The notes: generated by a model from the sequence alone, not told the origin. A DNA stretch of 64,000 bases from Clostridia bacterium (GCA_900767415.1 CAAFYZ010000045.1:6088-70087), one strand, 5' to 3'; shown: positions 43,632 to 52,849, counted from the first letter of the stretch. Program-made: numbers and translations.

Positions 43632-43669
43632 AAAAGTTGCCCCTGCTTGTATGAGCAGGGGCAACTTTT
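43632..43669. terminator. Bidirectional terminator between the BspA-like gene and pheT
   Basis: AAAAGTTGCCCCTGCT / AGCAGGGGCAACTTTT, 16-bp stem, 6-base loop, T run on both sides. Confidence 0.9.
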
Positions 43670-43697
43670 TGAAAAATTCCGGTATATCTTTGAAATT

Positions 43698-46073
43698 TTA
43701 TCCGATGGTATACACCAGATTCAGGGGGGCAAGCGCGGCGGCGATCTTCTCGGTCTCGGGGGCGAGCTCCTGTTTTGTCAGGGTGCGCTCGCGCGAGAGG
43801 AAGGAGAAGCGCAGGGTCAGCGTCTCGGCGCCTTCCGTCTCGTAGGCGTCCTGCATCTTCACGTCGGAGAGAAGGGCGGGGGACGTCTCTTTTGCCGCCC
43901 GTTTTACTGCGTCGAAGTCGACGGCGGAGAGGTCGGCGCGGAAGGTCATGTCGATGTCGATCGCGGGGAACTTCGACGGTTCCGCATAGCGGATCGGCTC
44001 GGCTTTATGTTGTGAGAACTTCTGCGTGTTGATCTCGAAGAAGGCGAGATTTGCCTTTTTGTCGATCGCCTCGCGCACGGTGGGGTGCGGGACGGAGAGC
44101 GTGCCGAGCACCTCGCCGTCGATCAGAATGTCGTACACGTTCTGCGGGTGGGCATAGTCGGGGAGATTCTCTTCCGCCCGACGGAAGGTCGCATTCTTGT
44201 GGAGCAGATCGGTCGCGATCTCCGCGACGGCGTCGCGCATTCTGTAGAAGAGCGTCTCTTCGCTCTCGATGCGGGAGAAGAGGACGGCGCCGAGTTTTTT
44301 ATATTCGTTGCAATAGCCGTTTTCTTTCTTCCCTTCGACGGTATGACCGATCTCGAAGATGCCGAAGGTATCGGCATAGCCGCGGTTGTCCTTCGTAAAG
44401 GAGAGGAGCGTCGGGATCATCGACACGCGCAGATACTGATGATCGGGGGTCTGGGCGTTGATGATACGGACGTTCTCGGGCGTTCTGATGCCGAGCTCGC
44501 GGTTTTTCGCAAGGTCGGACCAGATGTAGGACTGCACCTCGTGCATACGGTAACTCTTCACGAGAAGATCCTTCATGCGATCTTCGTCCGACTTTTCTTT
44601 TTCTTTCAGAATCGGGTGCAGAGCGTTCTTTGAAGTCTTGACCTCGAAGTTGTCGTAGCCGTAAATACGGGTGATCTCTTCGATGATGTCGGCGCGGATC
44701 GTAACGTCCTTCGTCGCACGGAAGGAGGGAACTCTGACGGTGAAGACGCCCTTCTTTTTCGTAAGAGCGAAACCGAGACCCGAGAGGGTCTTCTCGATCT
44801 GCTCTTCCGAGATGTCGATGCCGGTATAGCGATCCACATACTTTTTGTCAAAGGTGAGGACGATCTCGGGATAGCGGCGCACATAGCGGTCGGTAAAGGC
44901 GGAGGTAACTTTCGCCCCCTTGTCGCAAAGGGCGAGAAGGTACAGAAAGCGCGCCGTCGCCGCGGAGCAGAGCTCGGGATCCAGCATTTTTTCATACCGC
45001 ATCGACGCGTCGGTGCGGAGACCGAGGCGGGTCGTCGTCTTGCGGACGCTGACGCCGTCAAAGGTCGCGGATTCGAGAAGGAGACTGTCGGTATCGTCCC
45101 CGATCTTCGATGCGTCGCCGCCCATGACGCCGGCGATTGCCACGGGTTTGTCTTTCGAGGTGATCATCAGCATCTTGTCGTCAATCGTGCGGTCGACGCC
45201 GTCAAGCGTGCGGAATGTAAAGTTTTCTTTGAATGTCTGCACTTCGATGCGGTCTACCTTGCGGCAGTCGAAGGCGTGCATCGGCTGTCCGAGTTCCAGC
45301 ATGACGTAGTTTGTCAGGTCGGCAAGGAAGTTGATGGCGCGGGAACCGCAATAGTAGAGGCGGATGCGCATATTGACGGGCGAGATTTTGCGGCGGATAT
45401 TCTCCACCCGGACGGCGGTATAGCGATATACGAGGTCGGTCGCACGCACTTCGACGCCGACGGGAGGGAGCGCGTCATACGCCGCAAGATCGGCGGAGGG
45501 GACGGGGCGGAGCGCTCTGCCCGTGATGGTGGCGAATTCCCGCGCGATGCCGTAATGTCCCCACAGGTCGGGACGGTTGGTCAGCGACTTGTTGTCCACC
45601 TCGAAGATGATGTCGTCAAGATCGTAGACGCTCTTGATGTCGGTGCCGAGTGCGATGTCATCGGTAATCTCGAAAAGTCCCGAGTGATCGTCGCTCATGC
45701 CGAGCTCGGCTTCGGAACAGCACATACCGTAGGACTTGTAACCCGCGACGGTCGCGACCTCGATCTTATGTCCCGAGACACAGCCGCCGACGGTGGCGAA
45801 GGGGACTTTCATGCCGACGCGGACGTTCGGTGCGCCGCAGACGACGTCGAGGAGTTCTTTTCCCGTGTTGACCTTCAGCAGGTGGAGTTTTTTCGAGTCG
45901 GGGTGATTTTCGACCGAGGCAATCTCGGCGACGATGACGCCGTAGGTGTCCTCGCCTTTGACATAGATGTCTTCGACCTCGGCGGTGGAGAGCGTAAAGT
46001 TGCGGATCAGTGCCTTTCTGTCAAGCCCCGAGAGGTCGACGAAATCTCCGATCCAGTTCATGGATAAAAACAT
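43698..46073 (-). CDS. pheT: Phenylalanine--tRNA ligase beta subunit
   Basis: 791 residues, full length; AAAGGAG stands before the start. Domains: N-terminal OB-fold tRNA-binding region ('SVENHPDSKKLHLLKVN', 'VVCGAPNVRVGMKVPFA'), B3/B4 editing region, B5 ('EEQIEKTLSGLGF'), catalytic-like core ('RIYGYDNFE', 'VRIINAQTPDHQYLRVSMIPTLL') and the C-terminal anticodon-binding FDX domain ('SKFPAIDIDMTFRADLSAVDF'). With PheS it forms the alpha2-beta2 enzyme that charges tRNA-Phe. It follows pheS by 17 bp. Confidence 0.98.
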   Translation of the reverse strand: MFLSMNWIGDFVDLSGLDRKALIRNFTLSTAEVEDIYVKGEDTYGVIVAEIASVENHPDSKKLHLLKVNTGKELLDVVCGAPNVRVGMKVPFATVGGCVSGHKIEVATVAGYKSYGMCCSEAELGMSDDHSGLFEITDDIALGTDIKSVYDLDDIIFEVDNKSLTNRPDLWGHYGIAREFATITGRALRPVPSADLAAYDALPPVGVEVRATDLVYRYTAVRVENIRRKISPVNMRIRLYYCGSRAINFLADLTNYVMLELGQPMHAFDCRKVDRIEVQTFKENFTFRTLDGVDRTIDDKMLMITSKDKPVAIAGVMGGDASKIGDDTDSLLLESATFDGVSVRKTTTRLGLRTDASMRYEKMLDPELCSAATARFLYLLALCDKGAKVTSAFTDRYVRRYPEIVLTFDKKYVDRYTGIDISEEQIEKTLSGLGFALTKKKGVFTVRVPSFRATKDVTIRADIIEEITRIYGYDNFEVKTSKNALHPILKEKEKSDEDRMKDLLVKSYRMHEVQSYIWSDLAKNRELGIRTPENVRIINAQTPDHQYLRVSMIPTLLSFTKDNRGYADTFGIFEIGHTVEGKKENGYCNEYKKLGAVLFSRIESEETLFYRMRDAVAEIATDLLHKNATFRRAEENLPDYAHPQNVYDILIDGEVLGTLSVPHPTVREAIDKKANLAFFEINTQKFSQHKAEPIRYAEPSKFPAIDIDMTFRADLSAVDFDAVKRAAKETSPALLSDVKMQDAYETEGAETLTLRFSFLSRERTLTKQELAPETEKIAAALAPLNLVYTIG

Positions 46074-46090
46074 CTTTCTTCTCCTTTCCG

Positions 46091-47113
46091 TCAGAGCGAT
46101 TCAAACTGCGAGAGTGCTTTCAGATTCCCGCTGTTGAAGTCACGGATATCCTTGATGCCGTATTTCATCATGGCAAGACGGGTCAGACCGAGCCCGAAGG
46201 CAAAGCCCGTGTATTTTTCGGTGTCGATCCCGCCCTCTTTCAGCACGTTCGGATGGATCATGCCGCAGGGGCAGAGTTCGAGCCACCCGGAGTTTTTGCA
46301 GGAGGGACAGCCGACACCGCCGCAGATCAGACAGTTGATGTCTAGTTCAAATCCCGGTTCGGTAAAAGGGAAGAACCCGGGGCGCAGGCGCACTTTGATG
46401 TCCCGCTTGAACACTTCGGAGAGCATCGTCTTCATGAAGTAGATGAGGTTGGAGATCGAGATGTCCTCGTCGATCATCATACCTTCCATCTGAAAGAAGG
46501 TGTTCTCGTGACAGGCGTCGGTGGATTCGTTGCGGAAGCAACGACCGGGGAAAATCGCGCGCAGGGGCGCGCCGTATTTTTTCATGATCGCGTTCTGCGC
46601 CGCGGAAGTCTGCGTTTTCAAAAGTTGCCCGTTCTCGAGATAATACGTATCCTGCATATCGCGCGCGGGGTGGTGCTTCGGGATGTTGAGTGCTTCAAAA
46701 CATTCGTAGTCGTCGACGATCTCGGCGTAATCCTCAATGGTAAAGCCCATGCCGACGAACACTTCTTCCACCTCGCGGGTCGCGAGGGTGATCGGGTGAT
46801 AGGAGCCGAACTCTTTTTCCGCTGTGAGGGTGGGATTGTACTTTTTCGCACGGCGGATCTCTGCGTTCAGTTTTGCCGTACGGAGCGTCTCTTTTGCCGA
46901 GGCAACGGCACCTTCCGCCTCACACTTGAATTCGTTGATGAGTTGTCCCGCACTCTTTTTGTCGGAGACGTTGCGCAGATCCTGCATCAGCTCGGCAACG
47001 TATCCTTTTTTGCCGAGGAAGCCGACGCGCACGCTTTCCAGTGCTTCTTCGTCTTTCGCGTCCGCGAGCGCGGCGCCGAGACGTCTCTTGAGTTCTTCGA
47101 TTCTTTCCTTCAT
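46091..47113 (-). CDS. pheS: Phenylalanine--tRNA ligase alpha subunit
   Basis: 340 residues. N-terminal coiled coil (about 1-90), then the class II core: 'HPITLATREVEEVFVGMGF', motif 2 'RCFRNESTDACHENTFFQMEG', and 'FPFTEPGFE' before a Cys-rich insert ('CLICGGVGCPSCKNSGWLE') and motif 3 'GFAFGLGLTRLAMMKYGI'. It catalyses Phe activation and transfer. The promoter is a perfect consensus (47199-47227). The leader of about 80 nt has a small hairpin (47132-47149) but no T-box. Confidence 0.98.
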   Translation of the reverse strand: MKERIEELKRRLGAALADAKDEEALESVRVGFLGKKGYVAELMQDLRNVSDKKSAGQLINEFKCEAEGAVASAKETLRTAKLNAEIRRAKKYNPTLTAEKEFGSYHPITLATREVEEVFVGMGFTIEDYAEIVDDYECFEALNIPKHHPARDMQDTYYLENGQLLKTQTSAAQNAIMKKYGAPLRAIFPGRCFRNESTDACHENTFFQMEGMMIDEDISISNLIYFMKTMLSEVFKRDIKVRLRPGFFPFTEPGFELDINCLICGGVGCPSCKNSGWLELCPCGMIHPNVLKEGGIDTEKYTGFAFGLGLTRLAMMKYGIKDIRDFNSGNLKALSQFESL

Positions 47114-47198
47114 ACACAGTCCTCGTTCTTTCGGACAGAACCCTGTCCGGTATTCGGTCTTGCGCGTAATATAACATAATATAAAGCGATAATAACTA

Positions 47199-47227
47199 AT
47201 TATATCCGATTTTTAGGGGTTTGTCAA
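47199..47227 (-). promoter_or_regulatory. Consensus sigma-A promoter of pheST
   Basis: Minus strand: TTGACA (47222-47227), 17-bp spacer, TATAAT (47199-47204). The TGA inside TTGACA is the stop codon of the rsmD-coaD gene. Confidence 0.85.
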
Positions 47228-48381
47228 TGCTTTTCTTCCCGATTTTTCAGGAATGCGAGCACCTTTTCGGGCAGGATCCCCGAAAGGTCGCCCCCCTCGG
47301 CGAGCAGGCGTCTTGCGAGCGTGGAGGAGACGTCGCGCAACTCTTTTTCACAGGGGAGAAGGTCGGTGGTGACACCGCCGTGTTCGGCATTCCACTCTGC
47401 CTGCTTTTCTTCGTAGGCGAGATCGGCGTCGTTCCGATAGCCCTTGATGATTTTACGAATGTGATGATCCCGCATATAGTCGATGACGAGCCCTGCGCTC
47501 TCCGTAACCAGCACGTTGTCGAGGTCGTCGGTCGCGAGCATCAGCATGGCGAGTCGGTCGGAGAGGGAAAAGAGGGGCGTTTTGTCGGGGTTGACGAACA
47601 CGGTGACAAAGACCTCTTCGTATTCCGCCGCCGCACGGCGGATGATGTCCAGATGCCCGAGCGTCACGGGGTCGTACGTCCCGGGCAAAATCACGCGTTC
47701 CTTCTTCTTTTCGCGGGACGACTCTTCGACGAGTGCTTTTTCTGTCTCGGGCACGGCAACTTCCGTCACGACGATTTCCGCCGCCCGGACGGATTCCTCT
47801 TCCGGCTTTTCTTCTTTTTTCCCTTTCCCACGGTAAAGAAGGATTTCGATTCCCGTCTTTTTTCCGTAGCGGGTGGATTTCAGCACTTCGAAGTTGCCGG
47901 CACTCTCCGGCGTCGGAACCTCTTCGCCGCATTCCATGACGACGAGAGCGCCGGGGGCGAGAAGATCTTCCCGCACGAGACGGCAGAGTGCGTCGGTACA
48001 CGCCTGCATGGCGTAGGGCGGGTCGAGGAACACGAGGTCAAAAGGCACGACCTTCCCTCCCGCCTTGCGAAGGTAATTGCGATAGTCGCTGACGAGCGTG
48101 CGGCACTTTTCCCGAAAGCCGGTGGCGGCGATATTCTTTTTGACGAGTGCTATCGCGTCCGACGACGCATCGACGAACATCGCGCTCGCCGCTCCGCGCG
48201 AGAGGGCTTCCAGTCCGAGCTGTCCGCACCCGGCGAAGAGGTCGAGTACCCGCCGCCCTTCGATGTCGAACTGGATGGAGGAGAACATCGCCTCTTTGAT
48301 CCGATCCGAGGTCGGTCGCGTCGTCTCTCCTTCCAGAGTGAGAAGACGCTTTCCTTTGGCAGAACCTGTGATAATTCTCAT
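47224..48381 (-). CDS. RsmD-CoaD fusion: 16S rRNA m2G966 methyltransferase plus phosphopantetheine adenylyltransferase
   Basis: 385 residues in one frame. Residues 1-185 are RsmD: 'ITGSAKGKRL', 'TRPTSDRIKEAMFSSI', the SAM site 'VLDLFAGCGQLGLEALSRGA' and catalytic 'FLDPPYA'. Residues 186-228 are a charged linker rich in Glu and Lys. Residues 229-385 are CoaD: the nucleotidyltransferase signature 'PGTYDPVTLGHLDIIRRA', 'KGYRNDADLAYE', and 'VSSTLARRLLAEGGDLSGILPE'. The two enzymes, usually adjacent genes in Firmicutes, act in ribosome maturation and in coenzyme A synthesis. The gene start overlaps the uvrC stop as ATGA. Confidence 0.95.
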   Translation of the reverse strand: MRIITGSAKGKRLLTLEGETTRPTSDRIKEAMFSSIQFDIEGRRVLDLFAGCGQLGLEALSRGAASAMFVDASSDAIALVKKNIAATGFREKCRTLVSDYRNYLRKAGGKVVPFDLVFLDPPYAMQACTDALCRLVREDLLAPGALVVMECGEEVPTPESAGNFEVLKSTRYGKKTGIEILLYRGKGKKEEKPEEESVRAAEIVVTEVAVPETEKALVEESSREKKKERVILPGTYDPVTLGHLDIIRRAAAEYEEVFVTVFVNPDKTPLFSLSDRLAMLMLATDDLDNVLVTESAGLVIDYMRDHHIRKIIKGYRNDADLAYEEKQAEWNAEHGGVTTDLLPCEKELRDVSSTLARRLLAEGGDLSGILPEKVLAFLKNREEKH

Positions 48382-50207
48382 GCTTTCTTCTCCTTATGAA
48401 AATAATTGTATACATTTTCCGCATCTTTTTCGGAAATTCCTTTGATTTTTGCGAGCTCTTTTGCCGTGCTTGTCTTCACTTTTGCGAGCGGCATTTCCGA
48501 AAGAAGAAGTTTTGCTTTTGCGGGGCCGATCCCCTCGATCTTCTCAAGGACAGAGTGCGTCAGGGTACGGCGTTTTGCCGCGCCCGCCGCACCGACGGCG
48601 AAGCGGTGGACCTCTTCCTGAATTTTGAAGATCAGAGCGTAGACGGGCATCTCGGTCGCGATGGAGATCTCACGCGTCCCGTCGGTCAGTGCGCGCGTTT
48701 TATGATAGTCGTCCTTCACCATGCCGAAGGTCGGGATTTCGAGATTCAGAGACGAGAGCACCTCACGTACGACTCCGACGTGCGTCGCTCCGCCGTCGAT
48801 CAGGAGGACGTCGGGGGTCTCGCCGAGGGAGGCGGTGCCGTCTCCGATGTGGGAGAGACGGCGGGTGAGTGCCTCCCGCATGGAGGCGTAATCGTCCGCT
48901 CCTTCGGTGGTTTTGATGCGGAAGAGACGGTAGTCGCTTTTTTTCAGCCGCCCGTTCTCGTAGACGACCATGGAGGCGGTGATCGCCTCGTTGCCGTAAT
49001 TGGAAATATCGTACGCTTCCATGCGGCGGGGGAGTTCTGGCAGACCGAGCAGTGTCGAAAGACGGGCGAGACTCTTGTCTTCCCGCTCTCCTTCGAGACG
49101 GTATTGCCTTGCCGCTTCCGCCGCGTTTTCTTCGGCGAGTTCCGCCAGTCGCTTCGCGTCCCCGCGCTCGGGCGTGCGGACGTTGACGCGGTGTTCCGCG
49201 AGCAGACAGAGGTATTCCGCGAGCAGGGAGAGCGCGTCCTCCGAGAGAGGAAAGGCGAGCAGTACCTCCCGCGGGATCCGTCCCGTCGTCTCGTAATGCG
49301 AGGCGATCAGAGAGACGGTACCGTCCTCTTCGGTCAGGGCGTCCGCACTGAGGATAAACTCGTTTTTGTTGATGAGTGCCCCGTCCCGCACCGAGAGCAG
49401 GGAGAGGACGCTCTCCGTCTCCGAGAGGTAAAGTCCGAATACGTCGCGGTCAAAATGTTCGTCCGCGACCACTTTTTGTTTTTCTTTGAGCAGCTCCAAG
49501 GCGCGCAGACTGTCGCGCAGAGCGGCGGCACGCTCGTATTCCTCCGCCTCGGCGGCTCTCAGCATATCTTCTTCGATGACCTTCGCCGTGTCGCGGATAT
49601 TGCCGTCGAGGACGGATTCCGCCCGACGGACGAGGTCGCGGTAGTCTTCGGCACTCACCTTACCGGTGCAGGGGGCGACGCACCTGCCCATATCGCGGAG
49701 CAGGCAGGGACGCTCACGCCCGATGTCGCGGGGGAAAGAACGCTTGCACACCGCGAGGGTAAAAATCTTCGACACCGTTTCGAGGGCGGCGTGCGCGCCC
49801 GACGACCCCTGGTACGGACCGTAATAGCGCGCCCTGTCGCTCTTGCGTTCTCTCGTGACGAAGAGTTTCGGATATTCTTCGTTTGTCACCTTGATATAAG
49901 GATAGGATTTTGCGTCTTTGAGTTTGATGTTGTATTTCGGCGAGTGTTTTTTGATCAGGACGTTCTCAAGGGTCAGTGCCTCGATCTCCGTGTGGCACAG
50001 AATGTAGTCGAAGTCCGCGACGAGCGAAACCATGCGCGCGGTCTTTTGCGTGTGATGATTGCCCGTAAAATAAGAGGTCACGCGGTTTTTGAGTTTTTTC
50101 GACTTCCCGACGTAAAGAATGACGCCGTCACGGTTCTTCATCAGATAGACACCGGGCGTCTCGGGAAGAGAATTGGCTTTGTCGCGCAGGCGTTCAAGCG
50201 TTGTCAT
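48378..50207 (-). CDS. uvrC: Excinuclease ABC subunit C
   Basis: 609 residues from the ATG at 50207 (AAAGGAG upstream). N-terminal GIY-YIG nuclease ('PETPGVYLMKNRDGVILYVGK', seen in parts), a Cys-containing stretch ('RERPCLLRDMGRCVAPCTGKV'), the UVR motif ('EDMLRAAEAEEYERAAALRD'), the RNase H-like second nuclease ('YDISNYGNEAITASMVV', 'DVLLIDGGATH') and C-terminal helix-hairpin-helix pair ('IEGIGPAKAKLLL', 'IKGISEKDAENVY'). It makes both incisions of nucleotide excision repair with UvrAB. Confidence 0.98.
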   Translation of the reverse strand: MTTLERLRDKANSLPETPGVYLMKNRDGVILYVGKSKKLKNRVTSYFTGNHHTQKTARMVSLVADFDYILCHTEIEALTLENVLIKKHSPKYNIKLKDAKSYPYIKVTNEEYPKLFVTRERKSDRARYYGPYQGSSGAHAALETVSKIFTLAVCKRSFPRDIGRERPCLLRDMGRCVAPCTGKVSAEDYRDLVRRAESVLDGNIRDTAKVIEEDMLRAAEAEEYERAAALRDSLRALELLKEKQKVVADEHFDRDVFGLYLSETESVLSLLSVRDGALINKNEFILSADALTEEDGTVSLIASHYETTGRIPREVLLAFPLSEDALSLLAEYLCLLAEHRVNVRTPERGDAKRLAELAEENAAEAARQYRLEGEREDKSLARLSTLLGLPELPRRMEAYDISNYGNEAITASMVVYENGRLKKSDYRLFRIKTTEGADDYASMREALTRRLSHIGDGTASLGETPDVLLIDGGATHVGVVREVLSSLNLEIPTFGMVKDDYHKTRALTDGTREISIATEMPVYALIFKIQEEVHRFAVGAAGAAKRRTLTHSVLEKIEGIGPAKAKLLLSEMPLAKVKTSTAKELAKIKGISEKDAENVYNYFHKEKKA

Positions 50208-50239
50208 GGCGGCTCCTTTCTGCAAAAGCGGAATTCAGA

Positions 50240-50305
50240 GAAACGGGGCGTCACTCTCCCGAGAACGCAAAAATCGCGTTCTCCTCACGAGTGACGCCCC
50301 GTTTC
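50240..50305. repeat. 66-bp nested inverted repeat between HPr and uvrC genes
   Basis: Outer arms of 17 bp (50240-50256 with 50289-50305) match perfectly and enclose an inner 8-bp hairpin GAGAACGC / GCGTTCTC. No T run follows on either strand, so it is not an ordinary terminator. Confidence 0.7.
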
Positions 50306-50327
50306 CGTATGTGACGCCGGTCGAGGG

Positions 50328-50594
50328 TCACATGTCGGCAAAACCGCCGTCGATCAATGTGGCAAGCCCGTTGACGGCATCTGCCTCATCGGGTCCGTCT
50401 GCCATCAGAGTGACGGTCGTCCCCTTCACAATACCGAGCGAGAGAACGCCGAGCAAACTTTTGGCATTGACGCGGCAATCTTCTTTTTCCACCCAGACGG
50501 AACTCTTGTAGGAATTCGCTTTCTGGACAAAGAAGGTGGCGGGTCTGGCGTGCAGCCCCACGCTGTTCTGAATGCTCACATTGCGAGAAATCAT
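50328..50594 (-). CDS. HPr family phosphocarrier protein
   Basis: 88 residues. The active His is in 'NSVGLHARPATFFVQKA' (His15 position) and the regulatory Ser in 'KSLLGVLSLGIVKG' (Ser46 position), so this is a full HPr rather than a Crh. It carries phosphate from enzyme I to sugar permeases and, when Ser-phosphorylated, is co-repressor of CcpA. AAGGAG precedes the start. Promoter TTGATT-17-TATACT at 50628-50656. No ptsI is adjacent. Confidence 0.95.
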   Translation of the reverse strand: MISRNVSIQNSVGLHARPATFFVQKANSYKSSVWVEKEDCRVNAKSLLGVLSLGIVKGTTVTLMADGPDEADAVNGLATLIDGGFADM

Positions 50595-50956
50595 AGTTTT
50601 CGCTCCTTAGCCGTTTTCAATACAATCAGTATACCAAATTGTGAAAAAAAAATCAATACTTTTTCCGAAAAAAACGCACCCGACGCGCAAAATCAGACAA
50701 AACTGCCGTTTTCCGCCTCTTTTTTCGTGAAAAAACAGGAAAAACGCACAAAGACGCCCCACCGAAGAAAAAAGAGAAAAAATCGGCGCACGGGAAAGTC
50801 GGACGGCAGAATTTTCCGCTTTCCGAACGCTTTTTCGGCGAAAAACCCCACCGCAAAAAGAGAAAAACGGGAAGCCGGCAAGCAAAAAAGCAACGACAAG
50901 CGGCGGCATCGCCGCCTCCGTCTTTTTGCATAAACCACAAAAATGTAAAGAATACT
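50595..50956. other. 362-bp intergenic region, T-poor on the plus strand
   Basis: Holds the HPr promoter near 50628-50656 and, at the other end, a hairpin (GGCGGC / GCCGCC, 50902-50916) and a dispersed-element copy that belong to the 3' end of the O-antigen-ligase-like gene. The middle 230 bp (about 50660-50890) is rich in A, C and G and very poor in T on the plus strand. Open frames there are Lys/Arg-rich or Phe-rich low-complexity reads and I do not accept any as genes. Confidence 0.6.
50628..50656 (-). promoter_or_regulatory. Sigma-A promoter of the HPr gene
   Basis: Minus strand: TTGATT (50651-50656), 17-bp spacer, TATACT (50628-50633). Confidence 0.6.
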
Positions 50957-50963
50957 TTACAAA
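50942..50963 (-). repeat. Dispersed 9-4-9 element, copy G (3' end of the O-antigen-ligase-like gene)
   Basis: Minus strand TTTGTAAAG-TATT-CTTTACATT; the gene's stop TAA (50957-50959) is inside the left arm. Nearly symmetrical. Confidence 0.6.
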
Positions 50964-52825
50964 AACTTATCCGAGATTAAAATATCGGCGACCGACGCGT
51001 CCGCACTGCGGTCATCGCCGTAGTAGATCAGTCGCTCGTCTCTGTCCTGCTTCGCAAGGCGGAGGGTCGCCGACCCGATGCCGAAGAGGACGAAGAAGAG
51101 GTAGATCGTCACGGGATTCGCGAAAATATTTTCCGTCATACCGTAGACGAGGAGAGCGACCGACGCCACCGACACCGCGACGGCGTGCGTACCGACCGAG
51201 GACGAGGGGAGATAGCGGGCGTAGAAAGAAAGGTGATGCGCTCTGACGATGAGAAGGAAGAGGAAAAACAGAAGAGCGATTCCGCCCGCCTCGCACCCGA
51301 TCTCAAGGAAGAGGTTGCCGGCGTCCGTCGCCGTGACCCCTGCGGGGAGATAGGACGAGAGCGCATCGCGCAGAGCGTCTTCTCCGATCCCCGTGCCGAG
51401 GAAGGGGTGATCGCGAAAGAGTGCGAGCGCGGCTTTGATATTCGCCTGTGCCGTCGCCGCACGGTCCGCTCCCGAAAGCAGGAAGGAAAGACACCACGAG
51501 CGCGCCGCGGAGGGGAGAAGGAAGATCCCGTAGGGCAAAAGGACGAGCAGAGCGAGGAAGACACCCGGGGCGCGCCGCACCGTTTTCAGCACGGCGTAAG
51601 CGGCAAGGGCAAACAGAAGAGCAAGGCACGCGCCGCGCTCCCCCGTAAAACAGAGTGCCGTGCCCTGCAACAGGGCGAGAAACAGGCAGGAGACACGCAG
51701 GGAAACGGGACGCTGGCGGTCGAGTGCGCGGGAGACGGTCAGAATGATGACGGCGAGCAGATAGACGGCGAAGACGTCGGGGGTCTCAAACGTACCGGTC
51801 ACATGACCGTCGACAAGACCGGAGATCTCCCGCCCGAAGAGAGGATAAGATTCTTTCCCCGCCGCGATCTGAAAGACGGCGAAAAGAGAGATGGGAAAAG
51901 ACGCATAAATCAGCGCGTGGAAGACACCGTCGACGAGGCGCCGGTTCGCGATCAGATTGCCGGCGAAAGTATAGCCGAACAGAAGGAGGACGACGTACCA
52001 TGCCGCCCGGAAGGCAGGAAGACCCGCGGCGGCACCGCCGATCAGCACAAACAAAGCGAACAGGGTAAGGACGCTGTCATACTGTTCGAGCGAGAGAACG
52101 CGGTTGCCTCTTGCGACCTTTCTGAAAAAGGAGAGAAGACCGCAGAGGACGAGAGCCGTGAGGGTGATCGACGGATCTTTCAGCATCGGGAGATACGGGA
52201 GAAGAATCAGAGTGAGGAAGAAGGGAAATTCCGGTGCCGAAAGGGCAAGGAAGAAGAAGAGGAGAGCCGGCGGCAACAGCAGAGCGTGCGGCATGGAGAC
52301 GAAAAATCCGAAGAGCGCAACCCCTGCGCCGCAGAAGGCGGAGATGGTGCCGGGCAGTGACGGTACCGCCTCTGCCGGGTGCATACGGCGCAGACAGAAA
52401 AATTCAAAAAACAAAGAGTCCGTCAGACGGATATTCTGCAGGACGAGGCAGAGCGGACGCCCGCTTAAAAGGAGCGGGATCGCAAGCAAGGAGACGACAG
52501 CCCCCGAAAGAAGAGGAAAAAAGACGTCGGCGCCTTCGACCGAATAGTATTTTGAAAAGTTGAGAAGTAGCGTCAGAAGACCGAACGAAAGAAGATACAG
52601 CCCGACGGAACGGCACGAAATGTAAACTATTGATTGCAAAAAGTCGTGAACCGACTGTAAAATGCGATTATTTTTTCGCGAGTGGCGTCGGCGGAAGAGT
52701 GTGATACCGCTGATCTTCTTTGCGTAAAATTTTCTGCCGAGCAGACGCGCCGTCCGCGCGTCGGAGAGGGTAGGGTCTACCGGTTCATAACCGAGAAACA
52801 GGCGTCTCGCAAGAGAGGACTTCAT
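50957..52825 (-). CDS. O-antigen ligase-like polytopic membrane protein, second copy type
   Basis: 622 residues; AAAGGAGGCGG precedes the start. After a 60-residue basic cytoplasmic head come about 12-14 membrane helices. The region 'GHVTGTFETPDVFAVYLLAV', 'TGERGACLALLFALAAYAVL' and 'HPFLGTGIGEDALRDAL' with 'DAGNLFLEIGCEAGGIALL' has the look of the Wzy/WaaL family loop and flanking helices. It probably polymerises or ligates surface glycan. It is unlike the protein at 30227 outside this pattern. It follows trmD by 24 bp, and a GT4 glycosyltransferase gene lies 2 kb upstream in the same direction. Confidence 0.8.
   Translation of the reverse strand: MKSSLARRLFLGYEPVDPTLSDARTARLLGRKFYAKKISGITLFRRRHSRKNNRILQSVHDFLQSIVYISCRSVGLYLLSFGLLTLLLNFSKYYSVEGADVFFPLLSGAVVSLLAIPLLLSGRPLCLVLQNIRLTDSLFFEFFCLRRMHPAEAVPSLPGTISAFCGAGVALFGFFVSMPHALLLPPALLFFFLALSAPEFPFFLTLILLPYLPMLKDPSITLTALVLCGLLSFFRKVARGNRVLSLEQYDSVLTLFALFVLIGGAAAGLPAFRAAWYVVLLLFGYTFAGNLIANRRLVDGVFHALIYASFPISLFAVFQIAAGKESYPLFGREISGLVDGHVTGTFETPDVFAVYLLAVIILTVSRALDRQRPVSLRVSCLFLALLQGTALCFTGERGACLALLFALAAYAVLKTVRRAPGVFLALLVLLPYGIFLLPSAARSWCLSFLLSGADRAATAQANIKAALALFRDHPFLGTGIGEDALRDALSSYLPAGVTATDAGNLFLEIGCEAGGIALLFFLFLLIVRAHHLSFYARYLPSSSVGTHAVAVSVASVALLVYGMTENIFANPVTIYLFFVLFGIGSATLRLAKQDRDERLIYYGDDRSADASVADILISDKFL
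52619..52640 (+). repeat. Dispersed 9-4-9 element, copy H (inside a coding region)
   Basis: AATGTAAAC-TATT-GATTGCAAA, within the N-terminal third of the O-antigen-ligase-like gene. The only copy found inside a gene, so it may be chance. Confidence 0.3.
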
Positions 52826-52849
52826 ACGCCGCCTCCTTTCTTAATCGTT

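Noticed and set aside
47114..47192. T-box riboswitch in the pheS leader
   Set aside because: The leader is only about 80 nt and lacks the AGGGTGGNACCGCG block; just a 7-bp hairpin is present.
50550..50933. Lys/Arg-rich 127-codon frame and Phe-rich opposite frames in the HPr/ligase spacer
   Set aside because: Low complexity caused by the A-rich plus strand; it overlaps the HPr promoter and start. No ribosome site.
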